A DNA stretch of 64,000 bases from Chthoniobacteraceae bacterium (GCA_028293625.1 JAQGOL010000029.1:248001-312000), one strand, 5' to 3'. Shown: positions 17,971-27,097, numbered from the stretch's first letter. The notes: a model not told the origin generated them from the letters alone. Program-made: numbers and translations.

Positions 17971-20661
17971 TTACTCGGCCAATGCTTCCTGCATCCGCTG
18001 AAGCTGGGCGATTTTCTCCTGCCAATCGGTTTCCCGCTGGCGATGCTCTGCCACCACCTTGGCCGGCGCGCCTGAGACAAAAGTTTCGCTGCTCAGTTTT
18101 CCGCGCACCTTAACGAGTTCCTGGGCGACTTTGGCGATCTCCTTGGTGAGCCGTTCCCGCTCCGCCTCGACATCGACGAGGCCTTCCAAAGGGAGGAAAA
18201 GTTCGCCCAACGGAGTGAGCGCGCTTGGGGTACCGCGTTTCGGGGCGAAATCGGCGTCGAGATCAAGCGTCTCGGCATTGAGGAGAATCTTAAGCACTTC
18301 GGCCTCATGAGCGGGCAGGGGAGCGCTCGGTTTTAAAACAAACCGGACCCGTTTATTGGAAGCAATGTTGGAGTCGCGCCGCAGGCTGCGGCCAAGGGTG
18401 ACACTCTCGTATTTAGCATTGGCGGCCGCTTCATCTTCGGCAGTCAGCCCGTAATGGGCGCGGAAATCGTCGTCAAACGGCTCCGGCCAATGGGCGAACA
18501 TAATGGTGCGGCCTCCCTGGTTTTCGGGCAGATCGTTCTGGTAACCGAGCCCGTGCCAGAGTTCTTCCGTGATGAACGGGAGAAACGGGTGAAAGAGCCG
18601 GAGCGTGTGGCCGAGGATGAAGTCGAGCACGGCCACGGTGTTGGCCTTGCGCTCGGGATCGGTCCCATTGAGGGCGGCCTTGCTCGCTTCCAGATACCAG
18701 TCGCAATACTCGTTCCACAAAAACCGGTAGAGCGTCGCGGCTGCGTCGCTGAAGCGGTATTGATCCAGAGCGGCGGAGACTTCACGGATCGTGCCGTCGA
18801 GACGCAACAGAATCCATTTGTCGTCATTGGTCAGAAGCCCGGGCGTAATTTCGCCCTCAGTTTCGCCTCCCTGCATCTGGCGGAATCGCGAGGCGTTCCA
18901 GAGCTTGGTGCAAAAGTTCCGGCCGAGCTCGACGTTCTTGTCATCAAAAAGAATGTCCTGGCCGAGCGGCGCGCTGCGCATGACTCCGAAGCGGAGGGCG
19001 TCGGCGCCGTACTTGGCGATGAGGTCCAGCGGATCGGGCGAGTTGCCGAGGCTCTTGGACATCTTGCGTCCCTGTTTATCCCGGATAATCCCGGTGAAAT
19101 AGACGTTCTTAAACGGCATCCCGCCCATGAACTCGAATCCAGCCATGATCATCCGGGCCACCCAGAAGAAGATGATGTCCGGGCCGGTGACGAGATCGGT
19201 GGTGGGATAGAATTTTGCCAGGGTGGCGGTTTTGGCGGGCCATCCCATGGTGGCAAACGGCCAGAGCCACGAGGAAAACCAGGTGTCGAGCACGTCGGGA
19301 TCCTGGACCCAGTTTTGCGGATCGGCCGGGCCTTCGATTCCGACGTAAATTTTCGGAGCCTCATCGTCGTCCCCGGATTTGCGATACCAGACCGGGACAC
19401 GATGCCCCCACCAGAGCTGGCGCGAGATGCACCAATCCTGAATCCCGCTTAGCCAATGTTCATAAACCTTGGCCCAGCGTTCCGGATAAAATTTCATGCC
19501 GCCTTCGGCCACCACGGCGCGCGACGGATCGACGCTTGGGTATTTCAAAAACCATTGCTCGCTCAGGCGCGGTTCGATTGGCACATCGGCCCGTTCGCTG
19601 TAGCCGACGTTGTTTTGATACGGCTCCTCTTTTTCAAGGACTCCAAGGTCGCGCAGATGGTCGGCGGCAACGGTGCGCGCTTCAAAGCGATCGAGCCCGG
19701 TTAGCGATTCGCCGGCAAGGGCGTTCATGGTGCCGTTGGCGTTCATCACGTCGACCACCTCGAGTCCGTGGCGGAGGCCGATTTCGAAATCGGCTTTGTC
19801 GTGGGCAGGCGTGACTTTTAAAACGCCGGTCCCGAATTCAAAATCAACGTGCTCATCGCCAATGATCGGGATCAGTTTCTCGGCTCGCGGGAGGTGAATG
19901 GGCAGGGGACGCACCACGTGTTTGCCGATGAGATGGGCATACCGCGGGTCCTTGGGATTAACCGCGATGGCTGTGTCGCCGGGGATTGTTTCAGGCCGCG
20001 TGGTGGCGATGCTGAGCCAGGTACCCGAGATCTCAGCCACCTCAACTTTAAAATAATAAAGGGTGCCGTTCTGCGGCTTCATCGTGACTTCTTCATCGCT
20101 CAGCGCGGTCAGCGACACGGGACACCAGTTGACCATCCGTTTGCCTCGGTAAATGAGGCCTTTATTATAAAGATCAACAAAGACTTCCTGAACGCAGCGC
20201 GAGTAATCGGCGTCCATTGTAAAACGTTCCCGGCTCCAGTCGCACGATGCGCCAAGCTTTTTGAGCTGCTGGATGATGATGCCGCCGTGCTTTTCCTTCC
20301 ATTCCCAGACTTTTTCGAGGAACTTTTCGCGGCCTAAATCGTCCCGGTGCTTGATCACGCCCTGCTTTTTCAAGGTCCGTTCCACAACGGTTTGCGTGGC
20401 GATACCGGCATGATCGGTTCCCGGTAGCCAAAGCACTTCTTTCCCGAGCATCCGGGCGCGCCGGGCGAGGATATCCTGGATAGTGTTGTTTAAAACATGG
20501 CCGAGAGTAAGCACCCCGGTGACATTGGGCGGGGGAATGACGATGGAGTACGCCGGTTTCTGCGATTGCGGGTCGGCCGTGAAACAACCTTCAGCAATCC
20601 ATTGGGCATACCACTTCTCTTCGATTGCTTGCGGTTCGTAAGTCTTCGGGAGCTCGGACAT
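17971..20661 (-). CDS. valS: Valyl-tRNA synthetase
   Basis: 896 residues, normal ValRS size. Class Ia signatures are intact: PPPNVTGVLTLGHVLNN (HIGH equivalent, about 42-58), the CP1 editing domain (TTRPETIPGDTAIAVNP, TPAHDKADFEIG), WCISRQLWWGHRVPVW, and KMSKSLGNSPDP (KMSKS, near 535). The C-terminus has the ValRS-specific arm, an alpha-helical coiled coil rich in Glu and Arg (ERLTKEIAKVAQELVKV), which separates it from IleRS and LeuRS. It charges tRNA-Val in the cytosol and edits Thr. It is convergent with the DUF1501 gene and divergent from the amidase gene. No T-box or other leader element was recognised upstream. Confidence 0.98.
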   Translation of the reverse strand: MSELPKTYEPQAIEEKWYAQWIAEGCFTADPQSQKPAYSIVIPPPNVTGVLTLGHVLNNTIQDILARRARMLGKEVLWLPGTDHAGIATQTVVERTLKKQGVIKHRDDLGREKFLEKVWEWKEKHGGIIIQQLKKLGASCDWSRERFTMDADYSRCVQEVFVDLYNKGLIYRGKRMVNWCPVSLTALSDEEVTMKPQNGTLYYFKVEVAEISGTWLSIATTRPETIPGDTAIAVNPKDPRYAHLIGKHVVRPLPIHLPRAEKLIPIIGDEHVDFEFGTGVLKVTPAHDKADFEIGLRHGLEVVDVMNANGTMNALAGESLTGLDRFEARTVAADHLRDLGVLEKEEPYQNNVGYSERADVPIEPRLSEQWFLKYPSVDPSRAVVAEGGMKFYPERWAKVYEHWLSGIQDWCISRQLWWGHRVPVWYRKSGDDDEAPKIYVGIEGPADPQNWVQDPDVLDTWFSSWLWPFATMGWPAKTATLAKFYPTTDLVTGPDIIFFWVARMIMAGFEFMGGMPFKNVYFTGIIRDKQGRKMSKSLGNSPDPLDLIAKYGADALRFGVMRSAPLGQDILFDDKNVELGRNFCTKLWNASRFRQMQGGETEGEITPGLLTNDDKWILLRLDGTIREVSAALDQYRFSDAAATLYRFLWNEYCDWYLEASKAALNGTDPERKANTVAVLDFILGHTLRLFHPFLPFITEELWHGLGYQNDLPENQGGRTIMFAHWPEPFDDDFRAHYGLTAEDEAAANAKYESVTLGRSLRRDSNIASNKRVRFVLKPSAPLPAHEAEVLKILLNAETLDLDADFAPKRGTPSALTPLGELFLPLEGLVDVEAERERLTKEIAKVAQELVKVRGKLSSETFVSGAPAKVVAEHRQRETDWQEKIAQLQRMQEALAE

Positions 20662-20898
20662 AAAAGGGTCGGCAATGTTTCCGACCTCGGGGCATTTGGC
20701 AAGAGCGCGAACGAAAGCGAAGAAGAGCCGATGGGCGAAGGCAAATTGAAGAGAGCGAAAGAAATCCCGGACGACGCCACCTGATTTTCCTCTCTGCGCG
20801 TCCTCGTCGGGTTCGCAAGAGTTGTTGCGAAATCCCCGATCCCTGGCTCATCAAAACGCCTTGCCAATTGACTTTTCAAGAGTAGCCTACGCGCCTCA

Positions 20899-22038
20899 AT
20901 GCGTCGGACCCTACTATCTTTGCTTGCGCTCGTTTTATTTGCCGGTGCGGCTTCGGGGGGCGACTGGGATCTCGTGAAGATTGGCGGACGCGATCACGTG
21001 ACATTAAAAAACGTCGCGCAGTTTTACGGTTTCGGAGGAGTGCAGAAAGTCAGCAACACGTTTACCATGCGTTCCAGCGCCCGGCAATTGCGTGGCCAGG
21101 GCGGTTCGGTGGAATTTTACATTAACAATTTAAAATTCAATCTGAGCTATCCGATCGTTGAGCACGATGGGCAGTTCTGCATTTCGCGCATGGATCTCAC
21201 CAAGCTCATCGAGCCGGTGTTGCGTCCCGGAAAGATCGCGAAAGCGGATCAGATTGATACCGTGGTGCTTGATGCCGGCCATGGCGGCCACGACAACGGC
21301 GCTTACAGTCCGCTTGGCTGGGAAAAACAGTACACGCTCGATACCGTGCTGCGTGCCAAGCAACTCTTTATACAAGCCGGGTTCAAAGTCGTGCTAACCC
21401 GCGGCACCGATGAATTCATCCCGCTTGAAGGGCGCGTTAAAATAGCCAATCAATACGAAAACGCCCTATTTATCAGTGTGCATTTCAATTCCGGCGGCGC
21501 CGGAACGGGCCTGGAGACCTACACCCTCGCTCCGCGCGGCGTCCCTTCGATGATGGCTGACGGTCCGCGGATTTCCGATCTTGATCCTTGCCCCGGCAAT
21601 GGCCACGACGCCGAAAACATGGCGCTCGCCACCGCGACCCATGCCACGCTTGTGGTGAAATCGAGGATGTACGATCGAGGGATTAAGCGGGCGCGTTTTG
21701 TGGTGATCCGTGACATCACCATCCCCGGCGTTTTGATTGAAGGCGGTTTTTTGAGCAACGGTTTCGATGCCAAAATGATCAACATGCCTGAGTATCGGCA
21801 GCAGATGGCGGCGTCCATTGTGCAGGCGGTCCAGAATTACCGCCGTGCGCTCGCTCCGCAGCAGATCAGTGTCGCTTCGGCCGCCAGTTCAGCCGCAAGT
21901 ATTGAATCGAAGGAAGCCGCGCGCCGGAGCGAAGCGGCGATTCAAAGCCAGTCGCGCATGGAGCCTGTCGTGGTCACCCCGACGACCGCTGTCCCTGCGA
22001 GCCCGCCTGCGCCTGTCTCTGAGCCGGCGAGCAACTAA
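20899..22038 (+). CDS. N-acetylmuramoyl-L-alanine amidase (Amidase_3)
   Basis: 379 residues with a signal peptide (LLSLLALVLFAGAASGG). A beta-rich N-terminal segment (about 25-110) resembles the copper-amine-oxidase-N/AMIN-like modules that position cell-wall amidases. The zinc amidase domain spans about 118-315: first ligand His in LDAGHGGHDNGA, Glu in LGWEKQYTLD, second His in ISVHFNSGG, and the catalytic Glu in VLIEGGFLSN. A long Ser/Ala/Pro tail follows. It cleaves the amide between MurNAc and the stem peptide in the periplasm during cell separation. It is followed 26 bp later by murI, so two peptidoglycan genes lie together, probably as one operon. Confidence 0.93.
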   Translation: MRRTLLSLLALVLFAGAASGGDWDLVKIGGRDHVTLKNVAQFYGFGGVQKVSNTFTMRSSARQLRGQGGSVEFYINNLKFNLSYPIVEHDGQFCISRMDLTKLIEPVLRPGKIAKADQIDTVVLDAGHGGHDNGAYSPLGWEKQYTLDTVLRAKQLFIQAGFKVVLTRGTDEFIPLEGRVKIANQYENALFISVHFNSGGAGTGLETYTLAPRGVPSMMADGPRISDLDPCPGNGHDAENMALATATHATLVVKSRMYDRGIKRARFVVIRDITIPGVLIEGGFLSNGFDAKMINMPEYRQQMAASIVQAVQNYRRALAPQQISVASAASSAASIESKEAARRSEAAIQSQSRMEPVVVTPTTAVPASPPAPVSEPASN

Positions 22039-22064
22039 AGCCTATTGAGGTGCGTTTAGGTTGA

Positions 22065-22910
22065 ATGAGAAAACTCACCCCTGACTCGTTAGCCATTTCC
22101 GAAGAACCGCATCCGATCGGAGTATTCGATTCCGGAATCGGTGGACTGACGGTCGCCGCCGCGTTGCGGCAACTCCTTCCGGGCGAAGACATTTTTTATA
22201 TCGGAGATACCGCGCGTGTCCCGTATGGCGGCAAAAGCGCCACCACCATTCAGCGTTACAGCCGGGAGATTAGCGATTTGCTGCTGGCCGAGAGCGCGAA
22301 AATCATCGTCGTCGCCTGTAATACGGCATCGGCGCTTGGCGTGCCCCGGTTGAAGGAAACATTGCATGTACCAGTCATCGGGGTCATTCAGCCGGGAGCC
22401 GAGGCCGCGGTGAGGGCGACTCAAAATGGGCGCATTGGAGTCATCGGGACGCGGGGCACGATTGCCAGCGAAGCTTATCAGCGCGCCATTTATGCGCTCG
22501 ATGCGAAGGTGACGGTATCAAGCCAGTCATGCCCGATCCTGGTGCCGCTGATCGAGGAAGGCTGGATCGATGATCCGATTTCCGATGCCGTGATTGAGCG
22601 CTATCTGGAGAAATTCGTCAGCAACGGCATCGATACGTTGGTGCTTGGCTGCACGCATTACCCTCTGATGCGGGAGGCAATTCAGCGGTTTGTCGGCCCC
22701 GGGATTACGCTGGTTGATTCTGCCGCGAACTGCGCCCTGGCTGTGCGCGATTTACTTCAGGAGAAAGGTCTTTTCGCGCCGGTAAATCACAGGGGAAATT
22801 TGCGCGTGGCCGCCACCGATGCCACCGACGGTTTCCTGCGGGTTGCCGAGAAAGCGCTCGGAATCGATGTGGGAGAAGTTGAGCTGCGGACCGTGCGCGG
22901 CGGAAGTTAG
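22065..22910 (+). CDS. murI: Glutamate racemase
   Basis: 281 residues, normal size. Family signatures: GVFDSGIGGLTV near the start, YIGDTARVPYGGKS, first catalytic cysteine in VACNTAS (about residue 88) and second in LGCTHYPLM (about 195). The enzyme interconverts L- and D-glutamate without a cofactor, supplying D-Glu for peptidoglycan stem peptides. It lies directly downstream of a cell-wall amidase. The ATG at 22065 follows a weak purine-rich stretch (TTTAGG). Confidence 0.97.
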   Translation: MRKLTPDSLAISEEPHPIGVFDSGIGGLTVAAALRQLLPGEDIFYIGDTARVPYGGKSATTIQRYSREISDLLLAESAKIIVVACNTASALGVPRLKETLHVPVIGVIQPGAEAAVRATQNGRIGVIGTRGTIASEAYQRAIYALDAKVTVSSQSCPILVPLIEEGWIDDPISDAVIERYLEKFVSNGIDTLVLGCTHYPLMREAIQRFVGPGITLVDSAANCALAVRDLLQEKGLFAPVNHRGNLRVAATDATDGFLRVAEKALGIDVGEVELRTVRGGS

Positions 22911-22966
22911 GAGCAGATTTGATGAAACGAAGTCACCCCGCTTACTCGCGAGCGTAGCCTCTTACT

Positions 22967-24157
22967 TTGAATTGCCCCCAAGTATACGCCCAGCAGGCGG
23001 TCAGTGATAGCAATGTTCCAGCTTGGTCAGATCCTGCCCGGCGCAACAGGAACAACTTTGATTTCCTGCGGCTTTTATTTTCGGTCGCAGTTATCATCAG
23101 TCATTCTTTTGCTACACTGGGAAAAAATGAAGAGCCTCTTGCAAGGCTATCGAATGGGCGTTATTTGTTTGGTGGGTTAGCTGTTAATGGCTTTTTTATA
23201 ATCAGCGGTTACTTAATCGCTGCAAGCTTCGTTAGAAGCCCTCGGTTTTTCGATTATTTGAGTCGGCGGATTCGCCGGATTTATCCCGGCTTCATAGTCG
23301 CAGTTGGAGTTACATTATTCTTTGGTTATGTGGCCGGTGCATATCAAATGCCAGCCGGCGAATTTCTTAAAGAGGCAGGCAAGGCGCTTGTTAGTACGAT
23401 GACTCTTACGCCGTATCAGCCGCCGTTTGCCTTTTCCTCAAATCCGATCTCTGTCTTTAATGCATCGCTCTGGACGATTCGTCCCGAATTTACGTGCTAT
23501 CTTCTTTTGGCATTGGTTTTTCAGCTGCGCCGCACCGCGCATCGAATGCTCATGTTATTGATTCTGCCTTTGATCTCGTCTGCGCTCGAAATCAGTTTTA
23601 CCACAAGTGGACAGTCATTCCTTACAGCGCTCAGGCCCTATATTCCTTCGATAGCAAACCCGGACTGGCCCCTGCGGTTATGGTTTTCTTTCGCCATTGG
23701 AGCGGGCATGTATTTATACGGACATCGGGTTCCTTACCGGCATAGTTTGGCTGCTGTGGCTCTCGTATTGATGGTATTTCTACAAGTTACACCATTCCCC
23801 AGATTGAGTGCGTTTCTTGCAGCTGTTCCCTTTGCTTACCTGGTGTTCTGGTTTGCATATAATCCATTCATTCGCCTGCGCGATTTTGGCCATTTTGGTG
23901 ACTTTTCGTATGGAATATATCTCTACGGGTTTCCCGTACAACAAATCCTGGTTCTCTTCCTGGCGCCTCTGCTTAACCCGTATACTTTGATTTTGCTTTC
24001 AATCGCCATTTTATTTCCGATCGCGGCAATGAGCTGGTTTTTAGTCGAACGACCATGTCTGACTTCACGCCGCAGGCAACGGATTGATTTGAACTATTAC
24101 AAGACGGAACTCGACCGGTCGAAAGAATCCGTCGGTGCCGTATCTCCATTGCGATAG
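22967..24157 (+). CDS. Acyltransferase 3 family membrane protein
   Basis: 396 residues with about ten hydrophobic helices. The acyltransferase-3 hallmarks are the early FDFLRLLFSVAVIISHS (with the conserved His), FFIISGYLI and RRIRRIYPGFI. Such proteins O-acetylate or otherwise acylate sugars of lipopolysaccharide, exopolysaccharide or peptidoglycan at the inner membrane. The start is a TTG at 22967; the frame is closed by a stop 12 bp upstream and there is no in-frame ATG before the first helix, so a rare start is the only option. Base composition is visibly more AT-rich than the flanking genes and the codon use differs, suggesting recent acquisition. It is not co-linear with any polysaccharide locus. 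Confidence 0.9.
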   Translation: MNCPQVYAQQAVSDSNVPAWSDPARRNRNNFDFLRLLFSVAVIISHSFATLGKNEEPLARLSNGRYLFGGLAVNGFFIISGYLIAASFVRSPRFFDYLSRRIRRIYPGFIVAVGVTLFFGYVAGAYQMPAGEFLKEAGKALVSTMTLTPYQPPFAFSSNPISVFNASLWTIRPEFTCYLLLALVFQLRRTAHRMLMLLILPLISSALEISFTTSGQSFLTALRPYIPSIANPDWPLRLWFSFAIGAGMYLYGHRVPYRHSLAAVALVLMVFLQVTPFPRLSAFLAAVPFAYLVFWFAYNPFIRLRDFGHFGDFSYGIYLYGFPVQQILVLFLAPLLNPYTLILLSIAILFPIAAMSWFLVERPCLTSRRRQRIDLNYYKTELDRSKESVGAVSPLR

Positions 24158-24195
24158 CGCCAGCCTTGCCTCTGGGTTCCAGATGGCGCAAACGT

Positions 24196-24651
24196 TTAGC
24201 TTCCTGGAAATGCCGCCAATGCCGCGGCGTAAATAGCGCGTAATGGCTGGCCGCTGGTTTTACTTACGGCCCGGCACGATTCGAACTCGGGCGCGATCTG
24301 GAGAAGTTCATCCCCTTTGAACCCGAGCTTGATTGTAACTTCGCCAAACTCAGTTAGGACCTGTTCAAACCGGCGCTGAAGTTTAAGCCGAATCACTTTT
24401 TCAACCCGGAGCCCGAATGCGCTGGTTTCGCGAAAGATGATTTCCGAAAGAGTCTCGATATGCGCCTCATCGCACAGCAGCGAAAGCTGCACGGCGGGAC
24501 GGCTCTTTTTCATCTGGATCGGTGTGAACCAGACATCGAGGGCACCCGCGGCAAAGAGATTTTCCATGACCGCACCGGTGATCTCGGGCGAGAGATCATC
24601 GAGATTGGTCTCCAGGCGCGTGACGGTGTCGGTCTCGTAGCCGCCTGACAT
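24196..24651 (-). CDS. larC2: LarC C-terminal half (nickel-pincer cofactor biosynthesis), separate cistron
   Basis: 151 residues corresponding to the C-terminal domain of LarC (TLETNLDDLSPEITG near the start, WFTPIQMKKSRPAVQLSLLC, SAFGLRVEKVIRLKLQR, LGFKGDELLQIAPEFESCR). LarC inserts nickel into the pyridinium-dithiocarboxylate cofactor of lactate racemase-type enzymes using CTP. The gene is in the same frame as the preceding larC1 cistron and is separated from it only by one TAA. Its ATG lies 7 nt after that stop and is preceded by AGGAG located in the last codons of larC1. So it appears to be translated by reinitiation or coupling rather than as a frameshift product. Confidence 0.88.
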   Translation of the reverse strand: MSGGYETDTVTRLETNLDDLSPEITGAVMENLFAAGALDVWFTPIQMKKSRPAVQLSLLCDEAHIETLSEIIFRETSAFGLRVEKVIRLKLQRRFEQVLTEFGEVTIKLGFKGDELLQIAPEFESCRAVSKTSGQPLRAIYAAALAAFPGS

Positions 24652-24657
24652 CGCGAA

Positions 24658-25692
24658 TTACTCCTGAACGAGTTCGCCAATGACAGCCCGCAAGACATTC
24701 GGGCGGGCTTCGAGGTCGCGCGAGCCAAGGCCGTAACCAATGCTCTCGATCTTCATCCGCGGCATGAGTCCGAATGAAACGCCAAACTCAGCGGCGATCG
24801 CGGCGCCCGTGGGCGTGATCAATTCATGCGGCTCGTCGATCTGGCCAAGCGGAATATCCTTCAGAATTTCCAACGTGGCCGGTGCCGGCACCGGGAAGCG
24901 CCCATGGGCGCAGTCGATGACGCCATGGCCGTCATTGAGATGCGAGATGTAAACTTTCTCGACGCCGAGCGCTTCAATTCCCACGCATGCGCAAATGATG
25001 TCCGCGATTGAATCCAATGCGCCGACCTCATGAAACTCTACGTCCTCGGGAGGTTGCCCGTGGATTTTTCCTTCAGCCACGGCAATGCGCTGGAAAATGC
25101 CAAACGCGTGTTCTTTGACAAAAGGCGAGAGATCGCTTGAAGCGATGAGTGCGCGGATGGCGCGATGGTTCATTCCATGCTCATGGTCGTCGTGCGCATG
25201 CGCTTCGTGGAAGTGGACTTCATCGCCATGATCGTGATCAAGGCCGTGCACGTGTTCGGCATGATCACAATCAGGCCCATGCTGATGTTCCTTATGCTCA
25301 TGCGCATGCGCTTCGTGACCATGGTCACAATCCGGTCCATGAACGTGTGCCTCGTGCACGTGATGGCATTCAGGTCCATGAACGTGTTCTGCGTGCACGT
25401 GTTCTGCGTGGCCATGATTGCACTCAGGTCCGTGCACATGGTCCTCGTGGGAATGGCCGGCGTGCGGTTCTTCATCCTGGTCATGGGAATGGGTCGCACC
25501 GGCATGAATGCCGAACTTGATTCCTTCGATGCCCTTGCGCTGTTGGCGCTCGAAATGCATGTGGAAATCGCCGATCTCCAGTTTGGAGAGTTCCCACTCA
25601 AAAGTGGACGGTTTGACTCCCAGGTCGCACAAGGCTCCCACGGTCATGTCGCCGCTGATACCGGAAAGGCAGTCGAGAAAAAGAACACGCAT
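24658..25692 (-). CDS. larC1: LarC N-terminal half with histidine-rich insert
   Basis: 344 residues, LarC N-terminal domain: FLDCLSGISGDMTVGALCDLG at the start, VEFHEVGALDSIADIICACVG, and LITPTGAAIAAEFG near the end. Between about residues 67 and 172 is a very long insert with dense His, Asp, Glu and evenly spaced Cys, made of repeats such as HGPECNH, HGPECHH and HGPDCDH; it would bind many metal ions, presumably nickel. LarC proteins usually carry a shorter His-rich stretch at this place. The cistron ends in a TAA that splits the usual single larC gene; the second half follows. It lies 26 bp downstream of hisA. Confidence 0.92.
   Translation of the reverse strand: MRVLFLDCLSGISGDMTVGALCDLGVKPSTFEWELSKLEIGDFHMHFERQQRKGIEGIKFGIHAGATHSHDQDEEPHAGHSHEDHVHGPECNHGHAEHVHAEHVHGPECHHVHEAHVHGPDCDHGHEAHAHEHKEHQHGPDCDHAEHVHGLDHDHGDEVHFHEAHAHDDHEHGMNHRAIRALIASSDLSPFVKEHAFGIFQRIAVAEGKIHGQPPEDVEFHEVGALDSIADIICACVGIEALGVEKVYISHLNDGHGVIDCAHGRFPVPAPATLEILKDIPLGQIDEPHELITPTGAAIAAEFGVSFGLMPRMKIESIGYGLGSRDLEARPNVLRAVIGELVQE
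24661..24665 (-). promoter_or_regulatory. Shine-Dalgarno for larC2 inside larC1
   Basis: On the coding strand AGGAG occupies the last two sense codons (CAG GAG) of larC1, followed by TAA, six bases and the larC2 ATG. The 9-nt spacing from GGAG to ATG is good for initiation, supporting a designed split over an accidental nonsense mutation. Confidence 0.75.
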
Positions 25693-25718
25693 GATGAAGT
25701 TTTTAAGAAGCTGAAAAA

Positions 25719-26435
25719 TTAACGGGAAGCAACGAGTACAGAGAGATCGATCGCTTTGTCATAGAGCGCTTTGCCGATGATGCAGCCGTAAAGACCTTCC
25801 ATTTTGTCCAGGCGCAGGACGTCCTGCGCCGATGAGACTCCGCCGCTCGCAATCAGCTGGCAATGAAGCGCATCGAGCATCTTTTCCATCTCGGAAAAGT
25901 TCGGTCCCTGCATCATTCCATCGGTGGCGATGTCGGTATAGATGATCGTGCCGGCGCCGGCGTCTTCGGCCCGGCGGGCAAGATCCAGGGCGCTGAGGGT
26001 GGACATTTCCGTCCAGCCTTTCACCGAGACAATGCCGTTTTTGGCGTCGATGCCGACCGCGATCCGTTCGCTGCCGAATGTTTTCGCCATGTCTCGGACA
26101 AACTCCAGGGATTCGGCGGCGCGTGTCCCAATGACGGCCCTTGAAACACCAGCATCAAAAGCGCGTTGGATAGCTGCTTCGGAACGCATCCCGCCGCCGA
26201 GTTCACACGGAATTGAAATGGCCTCCGTGATGGCGCGCACCGCTTCCAGATTGCGTTGTTCCCCTGAAAAAGCCGCGTCGAGATCGACGATATGAAGGTA
26301 GTCGCCGCCTTCGGCTTCCCACTTTTTTGCGAACGCGGCGGGATCGTTGGAATAAACCGTTTTCTGATCGGCTTTACCTTGGCGAAGACGGACGACTTCG
26401 CCCGACATGAGATCAATTGCGGGAAGGAGGAGCAT
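25719..26435 (-). CDS. hisA: Phosphoribosylformimino-5-aminoimidazole carboxamide ribotide isomerase (HisA)
   Basis: 238 residues, TIM-barrel of normal length. Signatures: LLPAIDLMSGEVVRLRQG with the first catalytic Asp near residue 8, the second Asp in AVGIDAKNG, phosphate-binding GGGMRS and ASGGVSSAQD. It catalyses the ProFAR to PRFAR isomerisation in histidine biosynthesis. It is third in the order hisB-hisH-hisA, on the minus strand, 50 bp after hisH. The next gene downstream is larC1. The hisF partner of hisH is not in the window, nor are the other his genes. Confidence 0.97.
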   Translation of the reverse strand: MLLLPAIDLMSGEVVRLRQGKADQKTVYSNDPAAFAKKWEAEGGDYLHIVDLDAAFSGEQRNLEAVRAITEAISIPCELGGGMRSEAAIQRAFDAGVSRAVIGTRAAESLEFVRDMAKTFGSERIAVGIDAKNGIVSVKGWTEMSTLSALDLARRAEDAGAGTIIYTDIATDGMMQGPNFSEMEKMLDALHCQLIASGGVSSAQDVLRLDKMEGLYGCIIGKALYDKAIDLSVLVASR

Positions 26436-26485
26436 TGCGGAGCGTGGGCAGGGTGGCGGAGAGAGGCGGCCGGAAAGGCGGCTCG

Positions 26486-27097
26486 TTAGTGGGTTGTGGA
26501 AATGAAATTGCGCAGGATGCCGAGACCGACCGCCTGGCTTTTTTCGGGATGAAACTGCACGGCGGCCACATTTTCCCGGGCGACACTGGCGGCGAAGGTT
26601 TCCCCGTGGGTTGAGCGCGAGGTGATGATGGTTTCATCTTCCGGCGCGGGAAAATACGAGTGCACAAAGTAGACGTGCGGATTGGCGGGCAGCCCACGCC
26701 AAAGTGGATCAGCCGGATTGGTGAGCTCCAAATTGTTCCAGCCAATCTGCGGTACTTTAAGCCCCGGGACGTTGAATTTTTTGACCACGCCCTTGAAGTG
26801 GCCGAATCCGCGGACACCAGGTGATTCTTCGCTTTCATCGAAAAGCAATTGGTAGCCGACGCAGATCCCAAAGAATGGTTTGCCCGATTCAAGCCATTCC
26901 TGAACCGGTTCCCAGAGGTGGCGCGATTGAAGGCCGCGCACACAATCGCCAAACGCGCCGACTCCCGGGAGCACGACGCCTTGGGCAGCGGCGAGCCGTT
27001 CCGGGGTTGAAACCAGTTCGACATCGGCCCCTTCGTGCCGAAGCGCGTTCAGCACACTTTGGATATTGCCGCTGCCGTAGTCGATCAACGCGATCAT
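26486..27097 (-). CDS. hisH: Imidazole glycerol phosphate synthase glutaminase subunit (HisH)
   Basis: 203 residues. Class I glutamine amidotransferase with DYGSGNIQSV at the N-terminus, oxyanion/nucleophile motif FGICVGYQLLFDESEE (catalytic Cys near residue 79) and the His-Glu pair in VQFHPEKSQ near the C-terminus. It supplies ammonia to HisF for ring closure to IGP and AICAR. Its ATG follows the hisB stop with no base in between (TAA then ATG), indicating translational coupling. Confidence 0.97.
   Translation of the reverse strand: MIALIDYGSGNIQSVLNALRHEGADVELVSTPERLAAAQGVVLPGVGAFGDCVRGLQSRHLWEPVQEWLESGKPFFGICVGYQLLFDESEESPGVRGFGHFKGVVKKFNVPGLKVPQIGWNNLELTNPADPLWRGLPANPHVYFVHSYFPAPEDETIITSRSTHGETFAASVARENVAAVQFHPEKSQAVGLGILRNFISTTH

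Noticed and set aside
18454-19452. Plus-strand open frame of over 300 codons opposite valS
   Set aside because: Complementary strand of a confident valyl-tRNA synthetase gene.
25170-25500. Regular repeats that could be read as a CRISPR array
   Set aside because: They are in-frame codons for a His-rich insert, with no constant-length spacers.
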